A stretch of 64,000 nt of DNA from Stutzerimonas sp. S1 (GCF_025966695.1 NZ_JAOEIY010000003.1:1-64000), one strand, 5' to 3'. Positions 1 through 11,286 are shown, counted from the stretch's first letter. Translations and numbers: made by a program. The notes: generated by a model from the sequence alone, not told the origin.

Positions 1-264
1 GAGGTGCACGAGGTCGAGCTGGAAGGCATCTTCGTGCAGATCGGCCTGCTGCCCAACAGCGAATGGCTCAAGGGCACACTGGAGCTGTCGCGCTTCGGCG
101 AGATCATCGTCGACGCCAAGGGCCAGACCAACATCCCCGGTGTGTTCGCTGCTGGTGACGTGACCACGGTGCCGTACAAGCAGATCGTGATCGCCGTCGG
201 CGAAGGCGCCAAGGCCTCGCTGAGTGCCTTCGATCACCTGATCCGCACCTCCGCGCCGGCCTGA
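1..264 (+). CDS. ahpF: Alkyl hydroperoxide reductase subunit F, C-terminal fragment (5' end outside window)
   Basis: This is the last 87 codons of a flavoprotein disulfide reductase; the reading frame is open at base 1, so the gene begins before the window. The segment contains the second FAD-contact motif of the thioredoxin-reductase-like fold ([10 protein letters not shown]) and the [19 protein letters not shown] helix characteristic of AhpF. AhpF uses NADH to reduce AhpC, which destroys hydrogen peroxide and organic peroxides in the cytoplasm. The gene is followed by a strong terminator, so it ends its transcription unit. Bacterial thioredoxin reductase is the alternative, but the C-terminal wording is closer to AhpF. 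Confidence 0.88.
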   Translation, partial: EVHEVELEGIFVQIGLLPNSEWLKGTLELSRFGEIIVDAKGQTNIPGVFAAGDVTTVPYKQIVIAVGEGAKASLSAFDHLIRTSAPA

Positions 265-284
265 CCGGGCGTCGTTAGGAAAGA

Positions 285-316
285 GGGGAGCAGTCCTAGG
301 GCTGCTCCCCTTTTTT
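285..316 (+). terminator. Rho-independent terminator after ahpF
   Basis: A 9-bp perfect stem (GGGGAGCAG, 285-293, with CTGCTCCCC, 302-310) closes an 8-base loop and is followed by six T residues. It lies 20 bases past the ahpF stop codon. Confidence 0.93.
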
Positions 317-471
317 CGTTCTGGCGGTCGAATCGGCGAAGGATAGATGCGCGCCCTCTGCGGTCTATCCCTTTACACCGGATCCGCAATGGCTCGGTGG
401 AAGCGAGCGCTCAGCGGGCCTGCATGGTGTGCTGGCGCACATGTCTGAGCAGTCCATGGAGCTATCCACGA

Positions 472-1599
472 ATGATGAATGCGGATATGCCGCAAGCCTC
501 CCGCGGGGAAGTGCTGACCTACGCCAATCGCGCAAACGAACCCGCCCATGAAAAGACCGTCCACGCCGAGCTGGCCAGGCGACTCGCCGCGCTGCAGGGC
601 ATGGTGTTCGGCGGTGAATATGATCCGACGGGTAAGCACACCGGTACGTTCTACGTCATCCCCTCAGGCACCATCGTCGGGCTCGAGGATGCACGGCGGC
701 TGGGCCTGAGCAGCGAGCGCGATCTGTTCGGCGGTGTGGTACCGCAGGGTTTCATCGCCACCAAGGCGATCACCCATCCGCTGGTGCGCCCCGATGCCGA
801 AGCGCCGGTCGGCTGGTCACGGGAGTTTGGTGCCCAGGTCCAGGGCAGTGTGCTGACTGGCTACAGCGTGTTCAGTCTCGATGATGCGCGCGATGCCGGA
901 CGGCGTCTGCTCAACGAGGGCGCGCTGCGTATCAAGCCGGTGCGAGCAACTGGCGGTCGCGGTCAGGAGCGCGTCGACAACCCGCTGCAGCTGGAGCAGG
1001 CGCTGCTGGCGCTGGATCAGGACGAGCTGAGAGAGTTCGGGTTGGTGCTGGAGAGCAATCTGGAACACGTGACCACGTTCAGCGTGGGTCAGGTACGGGT
1101 TGGCGGGCAGCTGGCGAGCTATCACGGCACTCAGCGTCTGACTGCCGATAACCTCGGCGAGATGGTCTACGGCGGGTCCGATCTGGTGGTGGTCAGGGGC
1201 GGCTTCGACGCACTGCTGGCCCTTGAGCTGAACGAGACGACGCGCCTTGCGGTGTCCCAGGCGCAGGTCTACGACGAGGCGGCCAGCGCGTGCTATCGGG
1301 AATTCTTCGCCTCGCGACGCAACTACGACATTGCTCAGGGCATCGACGCGCGTGGCCGGCCCTGTTCTGGCGTGCTGGAGCAATCCTGGCGCATCGGCGG
1401 TGCCAGCAGCGCGGAGATCGCGGCGCTGGAGCGCTTCAGCCAGGACGCTTCGGCCACCGTCGTGCGTGCATCGTCGCTGGAGCTATACGGAGAACGGCAG
1501 ACGCCCCCGGATGGCGCGACCGTACTGTTCCGCGGCGAGGACGCCGAGGTGGGCTTCATAACCAAGTGTGTGATGGTGGAGGACTATGGCAACCCATAG
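472..1599 (+). CDS. DUF3182 family protein, ATP-grasp-like
   Basis: A protein of about 375 residues that I recognise as the DUF3182 family; its function is not established. The ATG at 472 is chosen because GGAG lies 10 bases upstream; an in-frame ORF continues further 5' (397) but without a ribosome site or family similarity. The middle of the protein (IKPVRATGGRGQERV) resembles the ATP-binding loop of ATP-grasp enzymes, and VLESNLEHVTTFSVGQVRVGG resembles the following beta-strand pair, so an ATP-dependent ligase or kinase-like role is possible. The 3' end overlaps the next gene by 14 bases, implying translational coupling with an alpha/beta hydrolase. No signal peptide or membrane segment is seen. 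The fold assignment is inference. Confidence 0.8.
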   Translation: MMNADMPQASRGEVLTYANRANEPAHEKTVHAELARRLAALQGMVFGGEYDPTGKHTGTFYVIPSGTIVGLEDARRLGLSSERDLFGGVVPQGFIATKAITHPLVRPDAEAPVGWSREFGAQVQGSVLTGYSVFSLDDARDAGRRLLNEGALRIKPVRATGGRGQERVDNPLQLEQALLALDQDELREFGLVLESNLEHVTTFSVGQVRVGGQLASYHGTQRLTADNLGEMVYGGSDLVVVRGGFDALLALELNETTRLAVSQAQVYDEAASACYREFFASRRNYDIAQGIDARGRPCSGVLEQSWRIGGASSAEIAALERFSQDASATVVRASSLELYGERQTPPDGATVLFRGEDAEVGFITKCVMVEDYGNP

Positions 1600-2365
1600 C
1601 GAGACGGTCGACATCCTGGTCGGTGACGAACATATCGCCGGTACTTTCCTGACGCCGCCGGAGAAGATGCCCGGGGTGCTCTTCGTGCATGGCTGGGGCG
1701 GCAGTCAGCAGCGCGACCTGACGCGTGCACGCGGCATAGCCGGGCTTGGCTGCATCTGCCTGTCGTTCGATCTGCGCGGGCATGCGCAGACGGCCGCACA
1801 GCAGCAGACCGTGACCCGTGAGCAGAATCTGCACGACCTGCTGGCCGCCTACGATCTGCTGGCGGCGCACCCGCATATCGACCCGGCAGCCATTGCCGTG
1901 GTCGGGACCAGTTATGGCGGCTATCTGGCGGCGATCCTCACCGCGCTGCGGCCGGTGAAATGGCTGGCGCTGCGCGTGCCTGCGCTCTACTGCGACGACG
2001 ACTGGGACATGCCCAAGCGCCAGCTTGATCGCGACACGCTCAATCGCCTGCGCCGCCGTCGCGTGCTCGCCGAGGAGAACCGGGCGCTGGCCGCCTGTGC
2101 GGCATTCCAGGGCGATGTACTGATCGTCGAGTCGGAGGAAGACAGCTATGTCCCGCACGAGACCATCATGAGTTATCGCGCGGCGTTCCAGCGTACCCAC
2201 TCGCTGACCCACCGCATCATCGACGGCGCCGACCATGCGCTGAGCAGCGACCGCTGTCAGGAGGCATACACGTCGATACTGGTCGATTGGGCTACCGAGA
2301 TGGTCATCGGGGCGCGGCTCGACGAGAAGTCCCAAGAAGGTTTCAAGGCGGTCAACGAAGCGTAA
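1586..2365 (+). CDS. Alpha/beta hydrolase (dienelactone-hydrolase/esterase type)
   Basis: A 259-residue cytoplasmic hydrolase. The oxyanion region HGWGGS follows strand 3, the nucleophile elbow is GTSYGG (Ser near residue 111), an acidic residue occurs in the ESEEDSYVP segment, and the catalytic His is in DGADHAL. These give a complete Ser-Asp/Glu-His triad. The start ATG overlaps the end of the DUF3182 gene and has GGAGG eight bases upstream (within the upstream coding sequence). The tight coupling suggests the two proteins act on the same compound, perhaps an amide or ester made by the ATP-grasp-like partner. The substrate is unknown. Confidence 0.85.
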   Translation: MATHSETVDILVGDEHIAGTFLTPPEKMPGVLFVHGWGGSQQRDLTRARGIAGLGCICLSFDLRGHAQTAAQQQTVTREQNLHDLLAAYDLLAAHPHIDPAAIAVVGTSYGGYLAAILTALRPVKWLALRVPALYCDDDWDMPKRQLDRDTLNRLRRRRVLAEENRALAACAAFQGDVLIVESEEDSYVPHETIMSYRAAFQRTHSLTHRIIDGADHALSSDRCQEAYTSILVDWATEMVIGARLDEKSQEGFKAVNEA

Positions 2366-2398
2366 GTCGCCTGCCGCGCGCTCTCGACATTGGCTGTT

Positions 2399-3427
2399 TC
2401 ACTCCGGCGGCGTCGGCGCTGGCGGCGGGCCGACGAAGCGGCTCCAGCGGCGGTCGAGTACCTGCTGCTTGAGTACCTCGATGATGTCCACCAGCACTTC
2501 CTCCAACGCCAGATCGGTGCTTTCGTCCTGGTACAGCCAGGCATCGAAGAATTCGTCGGCCAGGTTGTGCGCCAGCGCCTGGAACTGCGGGCCGCGCAGA
2601 CCATCGATGGCCCCCTGCAACAGGCGTGCGACCACGTCGCGCAGGGCATGGTCGAGGCTGTCGCCGAGATGGCTGCCGAGCGGTAATCGACGCAGCTTGC
2701 GTAGTTCCGGGTTGTCGGCAAGTGCCTGGTGGATCAGTCCGTCGAGGTAACCCTCGATGGCGCCGCGATTGTCCCGGTAGCCTACCTCCAGCATGTTCTG
2801 CAGGCGGCGCGCCAGATCATTGAGCAGGCGCTGTTTGCGCGGCCGCACGACCTCATCGATCAGCCGACGGGACAGATCGTTGCTGGCACCGATTTCCTGC
2901 TGCAGACGACCGAACAGGCGCACCATCACGCGGTCGGCCAGCTCCTCGATCAGCAGCACGTAGTAGCGATTGAACACGCCGTAGATCGCCCAGCTGCGCA
3001 TGTCGATCAGCCCCAGACGCTGCAGGCGCACCAACAGTGCGCCAATGCGCAGCACCCGCAGCCAGCGCAAACCCGCCAGGGGGATGCAGCCGAGCACGTC
3101 GTACCAGTGGGCGAACGGGTAGTAGTACCAGCGCGCATAGCGCCGCTCGAACAGCGCCACGGTCCAGCCGAGCAGTACGTCGAGGATGAACAGGCTGACG
3201 AAGCCCAGGTCGATGTACTGGAAGTTCCGATGAATATGCTCTGCGTAGCGCGCGTGCAGTTGCGGCAGCCAGCGGGCGAGCGCGTCATTGATCGGCTGCA
3301 GGACGAACAGACTGTCGAACAGCAGCAGCGCGAGATTCACGCAGACCAGCAGGACGATGCACGCCTCCCACGCAGCGTGCAGACCTTCGCGGGTGCGCAC
3401 GCGCGGGTCGAGCGGCCGTTCAGGCAT
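2399..3427 (-). CDS. Voltage-sensor-domain-like (ion transporter family) membrane protein without a pore
   Basis: A 342-residue protein with four predicted helices in the first 150 residues: about 18-42, 72-95, 100-122 and an S4-like stretch GLRWLRVLRIGALLVRLQRL with arginines spaced every three to four residues. This resembles the S1-S4 voltage sensor of ion transporters. No S5-P-S6 pore segment or selectivity filter follows; instead residues 160-342 are charged and predicted soluble, with several amphipathic helices (LADRVMVRLFGRLQQEIG, LIHQALADNPELRKL). The gene overlaps the adenosyltransferase gene upstream by 8 bases and ends a five-gene minus-strand operon. Similar Pseudomonas proteins are usually labelled ion transporter; actual transport is unproven. 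Confidence 0.7.
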   Translation of the reverse strand: MPERPLDPRVRTREGLHAAWEACIVLLVCVNLALLLFDSLFVLQPINDALARWLPQLHARYAEHIHRNFQYIDLGFVSLFILDVLLGWTVALFERRYARWYYYPFAHWYDVLGCIPLAGLRWLRVLRIGALLVRLQRLGLIDMRSWAIYGVFNRYYVLLIEELADRVMVRLFGRLQQEIGASNDLSRRLIDEVVRPRKQRLLNDLARRLQNMLEVGYRDNRGAIEGYLDGLIHQALADNPELRKLRRLPLGSHLGDSLDHALRDVVARLLQGAIDGLRGPQFQALAHNLADEFFDAWLYQDESTDLALEEVLVDIIEVLKQQVLDRRWSRFVGPPPAPTPPE

Positions 3428-4001
3428 GCGGCGCCTCGGCGGCCTGCCAGAGCACCTCGGCGCAACCCTGGCGGCGCGCGATCAGGCGGGCGGCGACGAA
3501 CAGCAGATCGGACAGGCGATTCAGATAGCCCAGCAGTTCGCCGCGCAATGGCTCGTCGGCGTTGAGCTGCTGGCAGCGCCGCTCGGCAGTGCGCGCCATG
3601 CTGCGGCACAGGTGGGCCAGGGCAATCAGTCGCGAGCCGCCGGGCAGGATGAACTCCTTCAGCGGGCCAAGCTCGGCGTTCCACTGATCGATAGCGGCTT
3701 CCAGACGGGTGATTTCTGCCGCATGCAATGCCTGGTACTCGGGCATCGCCAGCTCCCCGCCGAGGTCGAACAGGCGATGCTGGCAGGGCGCGAGCACGGG
3801 TATCAGCTCGGCCAGATCCGGCCACTGCAGCTGGGCTTCGGCCAGCTCGGCGAGCAGCAGACCGAGTTGGCTGTTAAGCGTGTCGACTTCGCCCATTGCC
3901 TCCACGCGCGGATGGTTCTTGGTCACTCGGCGCCCGTCACCCAGGCCGGTTTCGCCTGTATCGCCCGTGCGGGTGTAGATCTTCGACAGTCGGTTGCCCA
4001 T
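3420..4001 (-). CDS. Cob(I)yrinic acid a,c-diamide / cobalamin adenosyltransferase, PduO type
   Basis: The 193-residue protein starts with the PduO-family ATP-binding signature (YTRTGDTGETGLGDGRR) and has the helical core motif SRLIALAHLCRSMARTAERR near residues 130-150, which carries the conserved arginines of the active site. The enzyme transfers the adenosyl group of ATP to reduced corrinoid, giving adenosylcobalamin. It acts in the cytoplasm as a trimer in known members. The start ATG at 4001 begins 15 bases after the stop codon of the sensor kinase, and its end overlaps the voltage-sensor-like gene by 8 bases, so all belong to one transcript. Confidence 0.92.
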   Translation of the reverse strand: MGNRLSKIYTRTGDTGETGLGDGRRVTKNHPRVEAMGEVDTLNSQLGLLLAELAEAQLQWPDLAELIPVLAPCQHRLFDLGGELAMPEYQALHAAEITRLEAAIDQWNAELGPLKEFILPGGSRLIALAHLCRSMARTAERRCQQLNADEPLRGELLGYLNRLSDLLFVAARLIARRQGCAEVLWQAAEAPHA

Positions 4002-4016
4002 GCAATAGTCCTTGAA

Positions 4017-6032
4017 TCATGCGCTCGCCGGTTCGGCCGGTGAGCTCAATGGCAGACGCAGGGTGAAAGTCGTGCCGTGATCGGGCTGGCACTGCACCTC
4101 CATCTGCCCCTGGTGATTGTTGGTAATGATGAAATACGAGACGGAAAGCCCCAGGCCGGTTCCCTGGCCGACTTCCTTGGTGGTGAAGAACGGCTCGAAG
4201 ATGCGCTTGCGTACGGACTCCGGGATACCGCCGCCGTTGTCCTCAACCTGAATTTCGGCCCACGGTGGATTCAGCCGGGTGCGCAGGATGATGCGTCCGG
4301 GCTCCTCGCGCTGATTCTGATGGATTGCCTGGGCGGCGTTCTTCAGCAGGTTGAGCAGCACCTGTTCCAGTTCGTTGGCGATGCAGGGGACGCGATCGAC
4401 CTGCGGATCGAAGTCGCGAATGATCTCGATCGACTTGAAATCGAAACCTTCCATCAGGGCGAAGTCGTTGCCGGCGATCTCCAGCGCCTGGTCGATCAGC
4501 ATCGGCAGCTGGCAGTCGGCCAGTTGGCGGTTGCTCATGCGGCTGAAGTTGAGCATGTGGCTGACGATCTTCGCCGCGCGCGAGCCGGCCTGCTGGATGC
4601 CGTCGAGCATCTGCGGCACCTCGCGTTTTTGCAGATAGAGATTCACCGCCTCCAGGCTCACCCCCGTTTCCTCAGCCGCTTCGCGGTTGCGCTCGAGATC
4701 GGCCGAAAGCCGGCGGCGGATGTTCTGCGCGTTGTGCAGGATGGCGCCAAGCGGATTGTTGATCTCGTGAGCCATGCCGGCGGCCAGACTGCCGACCGAG
4801 AGCATCTTCTCCGACTGCACCATCATCTCTTCCATGTTGATGCGCTGGGTGATGTCGTCGATGCGGATTACCACGCCGCGGCCGCCCCCGCCCATCAGCG
4901 GATAGAAGGTCAGTGCGTAGTGTCGCAACTCGTCGTTGCGCCGCCAGGTGACGCGCTCGATCTTCTCCACCTGCTGGCGCTCGGAGGTGTGGCGGATCTG
5001 TTCGAGGAACGGCTTGAGCGGCTCGAAGGCAATGAACACCGGCTGGTTCAACGCCTCGTCCAGTGGCGTGCCGGACAGCACGCTGGCCTCCTGATTCCAC
5101 TGGGTGACGTAGAGCTGTTCGTCCAGCGCAATGAGTGCCGAGGGCATCGAGTCGATGATGCTGTTGAGGTAGTTCTGGAAGCCGGTGAGCTTCTTCTCGA
5201 TCTTGCTGCGCACCTGCACCTCCAGCTCCAGCCGGCGGTTGGAATTGCGCGTCTCCTCGGCCAGCCCCTGGGCATGGTCGAAGGCTTCCTGGGCGTCATC
5301 TCGGGCGCGCTTGAGCTGTTGTTCGCGCGCCTCCATGCGCGACAGCATGGTGTTGAAGGCGTCGGCCAGGCGACCGATCTCGTCCTGATTCTTCGGCAGG
5401 GCGCGCAGGGAATAGTCCTCATCGCGCGTCACCTGGCGCGACAAGGCCTCCAGGTCGCGAATCGGCCGTGTGATCAGTTGGCGGATCTGCCGCGCCACCA
5501 GCACCCACAGCAGCAGGCTGGCCAACAGGATGGCGATGCTGGCGGTCAGCGTTCCGGTGTAGAAGGCGCCGGGCAGCTCGCTGCTGGCGACCATCAGCAG
5601 ATGGCCGGGCCTGCCGCCGGGCTGCGGCAGTTCGACCAGCAGGTTGGCGCGGATTTCCCCGGCCCGCCATGCGGCGACGTCGTTGAGTCGTGCCGGCAGC
5701 TTCAGGCGGTCGCCGCGCTGCAGTTGCGCCAGGCGATTGCCGTCGACGTCGTAGATCACCGCGGCGCGCAATGGCGCGTAGTTGTCCAGGCGCCGCAACA
5801 CCGTCTCGGCGGAATCGGCGGACGCCAGCGCGGCCTGACTCAGCTCGTCGGTGGCGAACAGTTCGCCGATGGTGTGCATGGCCTGCGGCGCGACGCTTTG
5901 CCGCGAGATCCAGTAGGCGGCACTGATGAAGGCCAGGTTGGAAACCAGCAGTACCGCGGCGAGCAGCACGAGCAGGGCGATCAGCAATTTGCGGCCGACC
6001 GGCAGGTTTTCGAGGCGCTGGCGCAGGGTCAT
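4017..6032 (-). CDS. Membrane sensor histidine kinase (HAMP-PAS-HisKA-HATPase)
   Basis: The start is set at the ATG at 6032 ([15 protein letters not shown]); the longer open frame upstream lacks coding character. The 671-residue protein has a transmembrane helix at about 17-38, a periplasmic sensor of about 120 residues, a second helix at 161-182, HAMP at 183-235, a coiled linker, a PAS domain at about 287-390, the phospho-accepting His at 422 in [12 protein letters not shown], and N, G1 and G2 boxes of the ATPase ([25 protein letters not shown]). It should autophosphorylate in response to an extracytoplasmic or PAS-sensed signal. No cognate regulator adjoins it; the REC protein two genes upstream is a candidate partner. 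Confidence 0.92.
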   Translation of the reverse strand: MTLRQRLENLPVGRKLLIALLVLLAAVLLVSNLAFISAAYWISRQSVAPQAMHTIGELFATDELSQAALASADSAETVLRRLDNYAPLRAAVIYDVDGNRLAQLQRGDRLKLPARLNDVAAWRAGEIRANLLVELPQPGGRPGHLLMVASSELPGAFYTGTLTASIAILLASLLLWVLVARQIRQLITRPIRDLEALSRQVTRDEDYSLRALPKNQDEIGRLADAFNTMLSRMEAREQQLKRARDDAQEAFDHAQGLAEETRNSNRRLELEVQVRSKIEKKLTGFQNYLNSIIDSMPSALIALDEQLYVTQWNQEASVLSGTPLDEALNQPVFIAFEPLKPFLEQIRHTSERQQVEKIERVTWRRNDELRHYALTFYPLMGGGGRGVVIRIDDITQRINMEEMMVQSEKMLSVGSLAAGMAHEINNPLGAILHNAQNIRRRLSADLERNREAAEETGVSLEAVNLYLQKREVPQMLDGIQQAGSRAAKIVSHMLNFSRMSNRQLADCQLPMLIDQALEIAGNDFALMEGFDFKSIEIIRDFDPQVDRVPCIANELEQVLLNLLKNAAQAIHQNQREEPGRIILRTRLNPPWAEIQVEDNGGGIPESVRKRIFEPFFTTKEVGQGTGLGLSVSYFIITNNHQGQMEVQCQPDHGTTFTLRLPLSSPAEPASA

Positions 6033-6076
6033 GACGGCTACGGATGACGGGAAGGTCCAGGCAGGGTAACGGTGCC

Positions 6077-7955
<1,879 letters not shown>

Positions 7956-8113
7956 GGGCAAGCTCAATCAATGGAGAAGTGGACGTCCTGTCACGCTTTG
8001 CCGGAGTACCGGGCGTTGTCACGTCGAGCGGTTATAATGACCGCGCTTTTTTTACCGTCAAGCCAGGCGCGGCTCGGTCCTCACCGTCGCGCTAAACATC
8101 TGGAGGAAGCCCC

Positions 8114-8593
8114 ATGCCCTCGTTCGACGTGGTGTCCGAGCTGGACAAACACGAAGTCACCAACGCGATCGATAACGCCATCAAGGAACTGGATCGTCGT
8201 TACGATCTGCGCGGCAAAGGCTCGTTCGAGCAGAAGGAGCTGACCGTGCAGCTGACGGCTGATGCCGATTTCCAATTGGAGCAGATGATCGAAATCCTCA
8301 AGTTGAGCCTGGTCAAGCGCAAGATCGATATCCAGTGCCTGGAGTTCAAGGATCCCTATCCGTCGGGCAAGGTCGTCAAACAGGAAGTGGTGCTGCGCGA
8401 AGGCATCGACAAGGAGTTGGCGAAGAAGATTGTCGCCCATATCAAGGACGCCAAGCTCAAGGTGCAGGCCGCCATTCAGGGCGAGCAGGTGCGGGTGACC
8501 GGCAAGAAACGCGATGACCTGCAGGAAGCCATCGCCCATCTGCGGGCCAAGGATTTCGGCATGCCGCTGCAGTTCAACAATTTCCGCGACTGA
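8114..8593 (+). CDS. yajQ: YajQ-family nucleotide/cyclic-di-GMP-binding protein
   Basis: The 159-residue protein matches YajQ along its length: [21 protein letters not shown] at the start, RYDFRGK-like RYDLRGKGS, and the C-terminal [14 protein letters not shown]. Members of this family bind nucleotides or c-di-GMP and can affect transcription and virulence in other gammaproteobacteria. GGAGGAAG eight bases before the ATG supports the start. A TATAAT box lies at 8033-8038, and a terminator follows the gene. The adjacent REC/GGDEF-like gene is transcribed divergently. Confidence 0.95.
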   Translation: MPSFDVVSELDKHEVTNAIDNAIKELDRRYDLRGKGSFEQKELTVQLTADADFQLEQMIEILKLSLVKRKIDIQCLEFKDPYPSGKVVKQEVVLREGIDKELAKKIVAHIKDAKLKVQAAIQGEQVRVTGKKRDDLQEAIAHLRAKDFGMPLQFNNFRD

Positions 8594-8626
8594 TTTCGCC
8601 ACGTGCAGGCGTGTCTTGTCGTTTCG

Positions 8627-8658
8627 AGCGCCCGGCCAGATCCGGGCGCTGCTTTTTT
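8627..8658 (+). terminator. Rho-independent terminator after yajQ
   Basis: AGCGCCCGG (8627-8635) pairs perfectly with CCGGGCGCT (8642-8650) around a 6-base loop, and a run of six T residues follows at 8653-8658. Confidence 0.93.
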
Positions 8659-8675
8659 GAGGAGTTTCTGACGTT

Positions 8676-9500
8676 ATGGAAATGAGTGTGGATTATCTGG
8701 TCGAGCTCTCCGAGGCCTGGCTGCCGGTCGTCCTGCAATACGGCAGCAAGGTGTTGCTGGCGCTGATCACACTGCTGATCGGCTGGTGGCTGATCACTGC
8801 GCTGACCAACAAGGTCAGCGCGCTGCTACGCAGGCGTCAGGTCGACCCGACGCTGCACGGCTTCATCGGCAGCCTGGCGGGTATCGTGTTCAAGGTGCTG
8901 CTGCTGGTCAGCGTCGCTTCGATGATCGGTGTGGAAACCACCTCGTTCATCGCCGCGATCGGCGCCGCCGGCCTGGCGATCGGTCTGGCGCTACAGGGCA
9001 GTCTGGCTAACTTCGCCGGTGGCGTATTGATCCTGCTGTTCCGGCCGTTCCGCGTTGGCGAGTGGATCGAGGCCCAGGGGGTCAGCGGCACGGTGGACTC
9101 CATCCAGATCTTCCACACGGTGCTCAAGACGGGGGACAACAAGACGGTGGTGGTGCCCAATGGCAGCCTGTCCAATGGCCATATCACCAACTATTCGCGC
9201 GAGCCGCGGCGGCGTGCGGATATCAATGTCGGCATCGACTACAGCAGCGATATCAAGCTGGCACGCAAGATCCTGCTGGAAATCGCCGAAGATCCGCGGG
9301 TGCTGCGCGAGCCGGAGCCGATGGTGGTAGTCACCGGGCTGGGCGACAACGCGGTGAACCTGTCGCTGCGCGTCTGGGTGGCGAATGGCGACTTCTGGCC
9401 GGTCACCTTCAGCTTCACGGAGCAGGCCAAGGAGCGTCTGGCCGAGGCTGGCGTAGGTATTCCCTTCCCGCAGCGGGTGGTGCATCTGGTGCAGAACTGA
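8676..9500 (+). CDS. Small-conductance mechanosensitive channel, MscS family
   Basis: The 274-residue protein has the minimal MscS architecture: an N-terminal helix at about 15-45, a second at 62-85 and the pore-lining TM3, rich in Gly and Ala (AAIGAAGLAIGLALQGSLAN), followed by the FRPFRVGEWIEAQG beta domain and the C-terminal alpha-beta domain ending in VGIPFPQRVVHLVQN. It would gate on membrane tension during hypo-osmotic shock, releasing small solutes through the inner membrane. GAGGAG lies upstream of the ATG. It is monocistronic between two terminators. Confidence 0.93.
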   Translation: MEMSVDYLVELSEAWLPVVLQYGSKVLLALITLLIGWWLITALTNKVSALLRRRQVDPTLHGFIGSLAGIVFKVLLLVSVASMIGVETTSFIAAIGAAGLAIGLALQGSLANFAGGVLILLFRPFRVGEWIEAQGVSGTVDSIQIFHTVLKTGDNKTVVVPNGSLSNGHITNYSREPRRRADINVGIDYSSDIKLARKILLEIAEDPRVLREPEPMVVVTGLGDNAVNLSLRVWVANGDFWPVTFSFTEQAKERLAEAGVGIPFPQRVVHLVQN

Positions 9501-9515
9501 CAGGCATCGAGCACA

Positions 9516-9545
9516 GCAAAAAGCCGGCGTAAGCCGGCTTTTTGC
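9516..9545 (+). terminator. Bidirectional terminator between mscS-like gene and ampG
   Basis: A 30-base near-perfect palindrome (GCAAAAAGCCGGC, loop GTAA, GCCGGCTTTTTGC) with T runs in both orientations separates two convergent genes. Confidence 0.95.
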
Positions 9546-9547
9546 GT

Positions 9548-11248
9548 TCAGGGTCGTTCGGTGACGACGACACGCTCGGGGTCATCCGCCTTGCGGTGGC
9601 CGCGGCGCCATTGCCAGACGATCAGCACCAGCGTCGGCACGCCGAGCAGGGCGGTGACCAGGAAGAAATTGCTGTAGCCCAGGTGTTCGACCATGACGCC
9701 CGAGTAGCCGCCGAGCAGGCGCGGCAACAGCAGCATCAGTGAACTGAGCAAGGCGTACTGGGTGGCGGAGAACTTCAGATTGGTCAGGCTCGACAGGTAG
9801 GCGACGAAGGCGGTCGAAGCCAGCCCGCCGCTGAAGTTGTCGCAGGAAATGGTGACGATGAGCATGTTCAGGTTGGCGCCCATCTGCACCAGCAGCATGA
9901 ACATCAGGTTGGTCGCCGCCGAGGCGACGCCGCCGATGAAGAGGATCGGCAGGATGCTGAAGCGCACGATCAGCAGGCCACCGAAGGCGGCGCCGAGCAG
10001 GGTCATTATCAGCCCGAACAGTTTGCTCACACTGGCGATCTGGTCTTTGGAGAAGCCCTGGTCGATGTAGAAGACGTTGGCCATCACGCCCATCACCGTG
10101 TCCGACATCCGGTAGGTGGCGATCAGTCCGAGCAGCAGCAGTGCCTGCCAGCGGTAGCGCAGGATGAAATCGGTGATCGGCGTGAGTACCGGCCCCATCA
10201 GGATGCGCCCACGCGCTGACAGGCAGCCCCAGCAGATCAGCAGGTACATGGTGCCCCGTGGCCAGTAACCGCCCCAGTACGACTGGAACATGCCGGTGGT
10301 CGACACCATCAGGATGATCAGCACGATCACCGAAACCGCCTGGTGGACGAAGTCGAAGCGCGGCGGACGCTGCTTCTGTCCGGCCTGGTGGAGGATGTGG
10401 CGCACCGGTATCAGCAGCGAACGGCCCATCGGCGAAATCGAACCAAGGATGAACAGCGCATAGAGCGTTGCGCGCGGCCACGCCTGGGCAATCAGCGCAT
10501 TGATCATCGCTGGCACGGAAATCAACAGCACCAGCAGCAGGCCGACGGCGGCGAGCTGGTGGTTGAAGCTGTAGCGCGCGGGCTCGTTGGGCAGCGGTGT
10601 GCCGGCATCCGGTTCATGGATCACCAGGCTGGTGACCAGACCGGGGACGATCAGCAGTGCGAAGGCGAGATAGGTGAAGCTCCAGGCGGTCTGGTCGTAG
10701 TTCAGGTTGCTGGAGCCCAGCCACTCGGCGAGGAACAACGCGCCGGCGCTGGCCAGCAGCATGGCGATGCGATAGCCGGTCATGTAACTCGCCGCCAGGG
10801 TCGCTTGCAGCTTGTCCTCGGCGATTTCCAGGCGGTAGGCGTCGATGGCGATATCCTGCGTGGCGGAGGAAAAGGCCACCAACACCGCCAAGGCAATCAG
10901 CATGGTCAGGTTGTACTGCGGATTGCACAGTGCCATGCCCACCAGCCCGAGGGCGATCAGTGCCTGCGAGAGCACCAGCCACGAGCGCCGCCGCCCGAGC
11001 GCGCCGATCCACGGCAGCCGCCACTGGTCGAGCATCGGCGACCAGACCCACTTGAATGCATAGGCCAGACTGATCCAGCTGGCGAAACCGATGGTTTCCC
11101 GCGAGACGCCCGCCTCACGCAGCCACACTGACAACGTGGAGAACACCAGAACAGCGGGAAGACCAGCGGCGAAGCCCAGCAGCAGCAGGGCCAGGCTGGC
11201 GGGACTGGCGTAGGCGGCTAGCGCAGCGCGCCAGGTTTCACGGGACAT
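9548..11248 (-). CDS. ampG: AmpG-type muropeptide permease (MFS)
   Basis: A 566-residue polytopic membrane protein of the major facilitator superfamily with about 14 predicted helices. Typical AmpG features are the N-terminal FAAGLPAVLVFSTLSVWLREAGVSRETIG, the loop LGRRRSWLVLSQ and FSSATQDIAIDAYRLE. It would import GlcNAc-anhydromuropeptides from the periplasm for cell-wall recycling and thereby set induction of AmpC beta-lactamase where present. The length is close to the P. aeruginosa protein, longer than the E. coli one. The gene is convergent with the MscS gene and shares its terminator. Confidence 0.9.
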   Translation of the reverse strand: MSRETWRAALAAYASPASLALLLLGFAAGLPAVLVFSTLSVWLREAGVSRETIGFASWISLAYAFKWVWSPMLDQWRLPWIGALGRRRSWLVLSQALIALGLVGMALCNPQYNLTMLIALAVLVAFSSATQDIAIDAYRLEIAEDKLQATLAASYMTGYRIAMLLASAGALFLAEWLGSSNLNYDQTAWSFTYLAFALLIVPGLVTSLVIHEPDAGTPLPNEPARYSFNHQLAAVGLLLVLLISVPAMINALIAQAWPRATLYALFILGSISPMGRSLLIPVRHILHQAGQKQRPPRFDFVHQAVSVIVLIILMVSTTGMFQSYWGGYWPRGTMYLLICWGCLSARGRILMGPVLTPITDFILRYRWQALLLLGLIATYRMSDTVMGVMANVFYIDQGFSKDQIASVSKLFGLIMTLLGAAFGGLLIVRFSILPILFIGGVASAATNLMFMLLVQMGANLNMLIVTISCDNFSGGLASTAFVAYLSSLTNLKFSATQYALLSSLMLLLPRLLGGYSGVMVEHLGYSNFFLVTALLGVPTLVLIVWQWRRGHRKADDPERVVVTERP

Positions 11249-11286
11249 ACATCGACTTTCTGTACGGGGTGGGCGAAGCGCGCACT

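Noticed and set aside
4077-6047. 656-codon open frame on the plus strand opposite the sensor kinase
   Set aside because: It is the reverse complement of a clear histidine kinase; its product is low-complexity and without a recognisable domain. High GC content keeps antisense frames open.
8016-8038. TTGTCA and TATAAT as a complete sigma-70 promoter of yajQ
   Set aside because: The spacing is only 11 bases; the TATAAT may be real but this -35 match cannot pair with it.
9582-10481. Frame-shifted minus-strand frame inside ampG
   Set aside because: Same strand but a different frame from AmpG; no membrane pattern and rich in Arg and Pro as expected for an out-of-frame reading.
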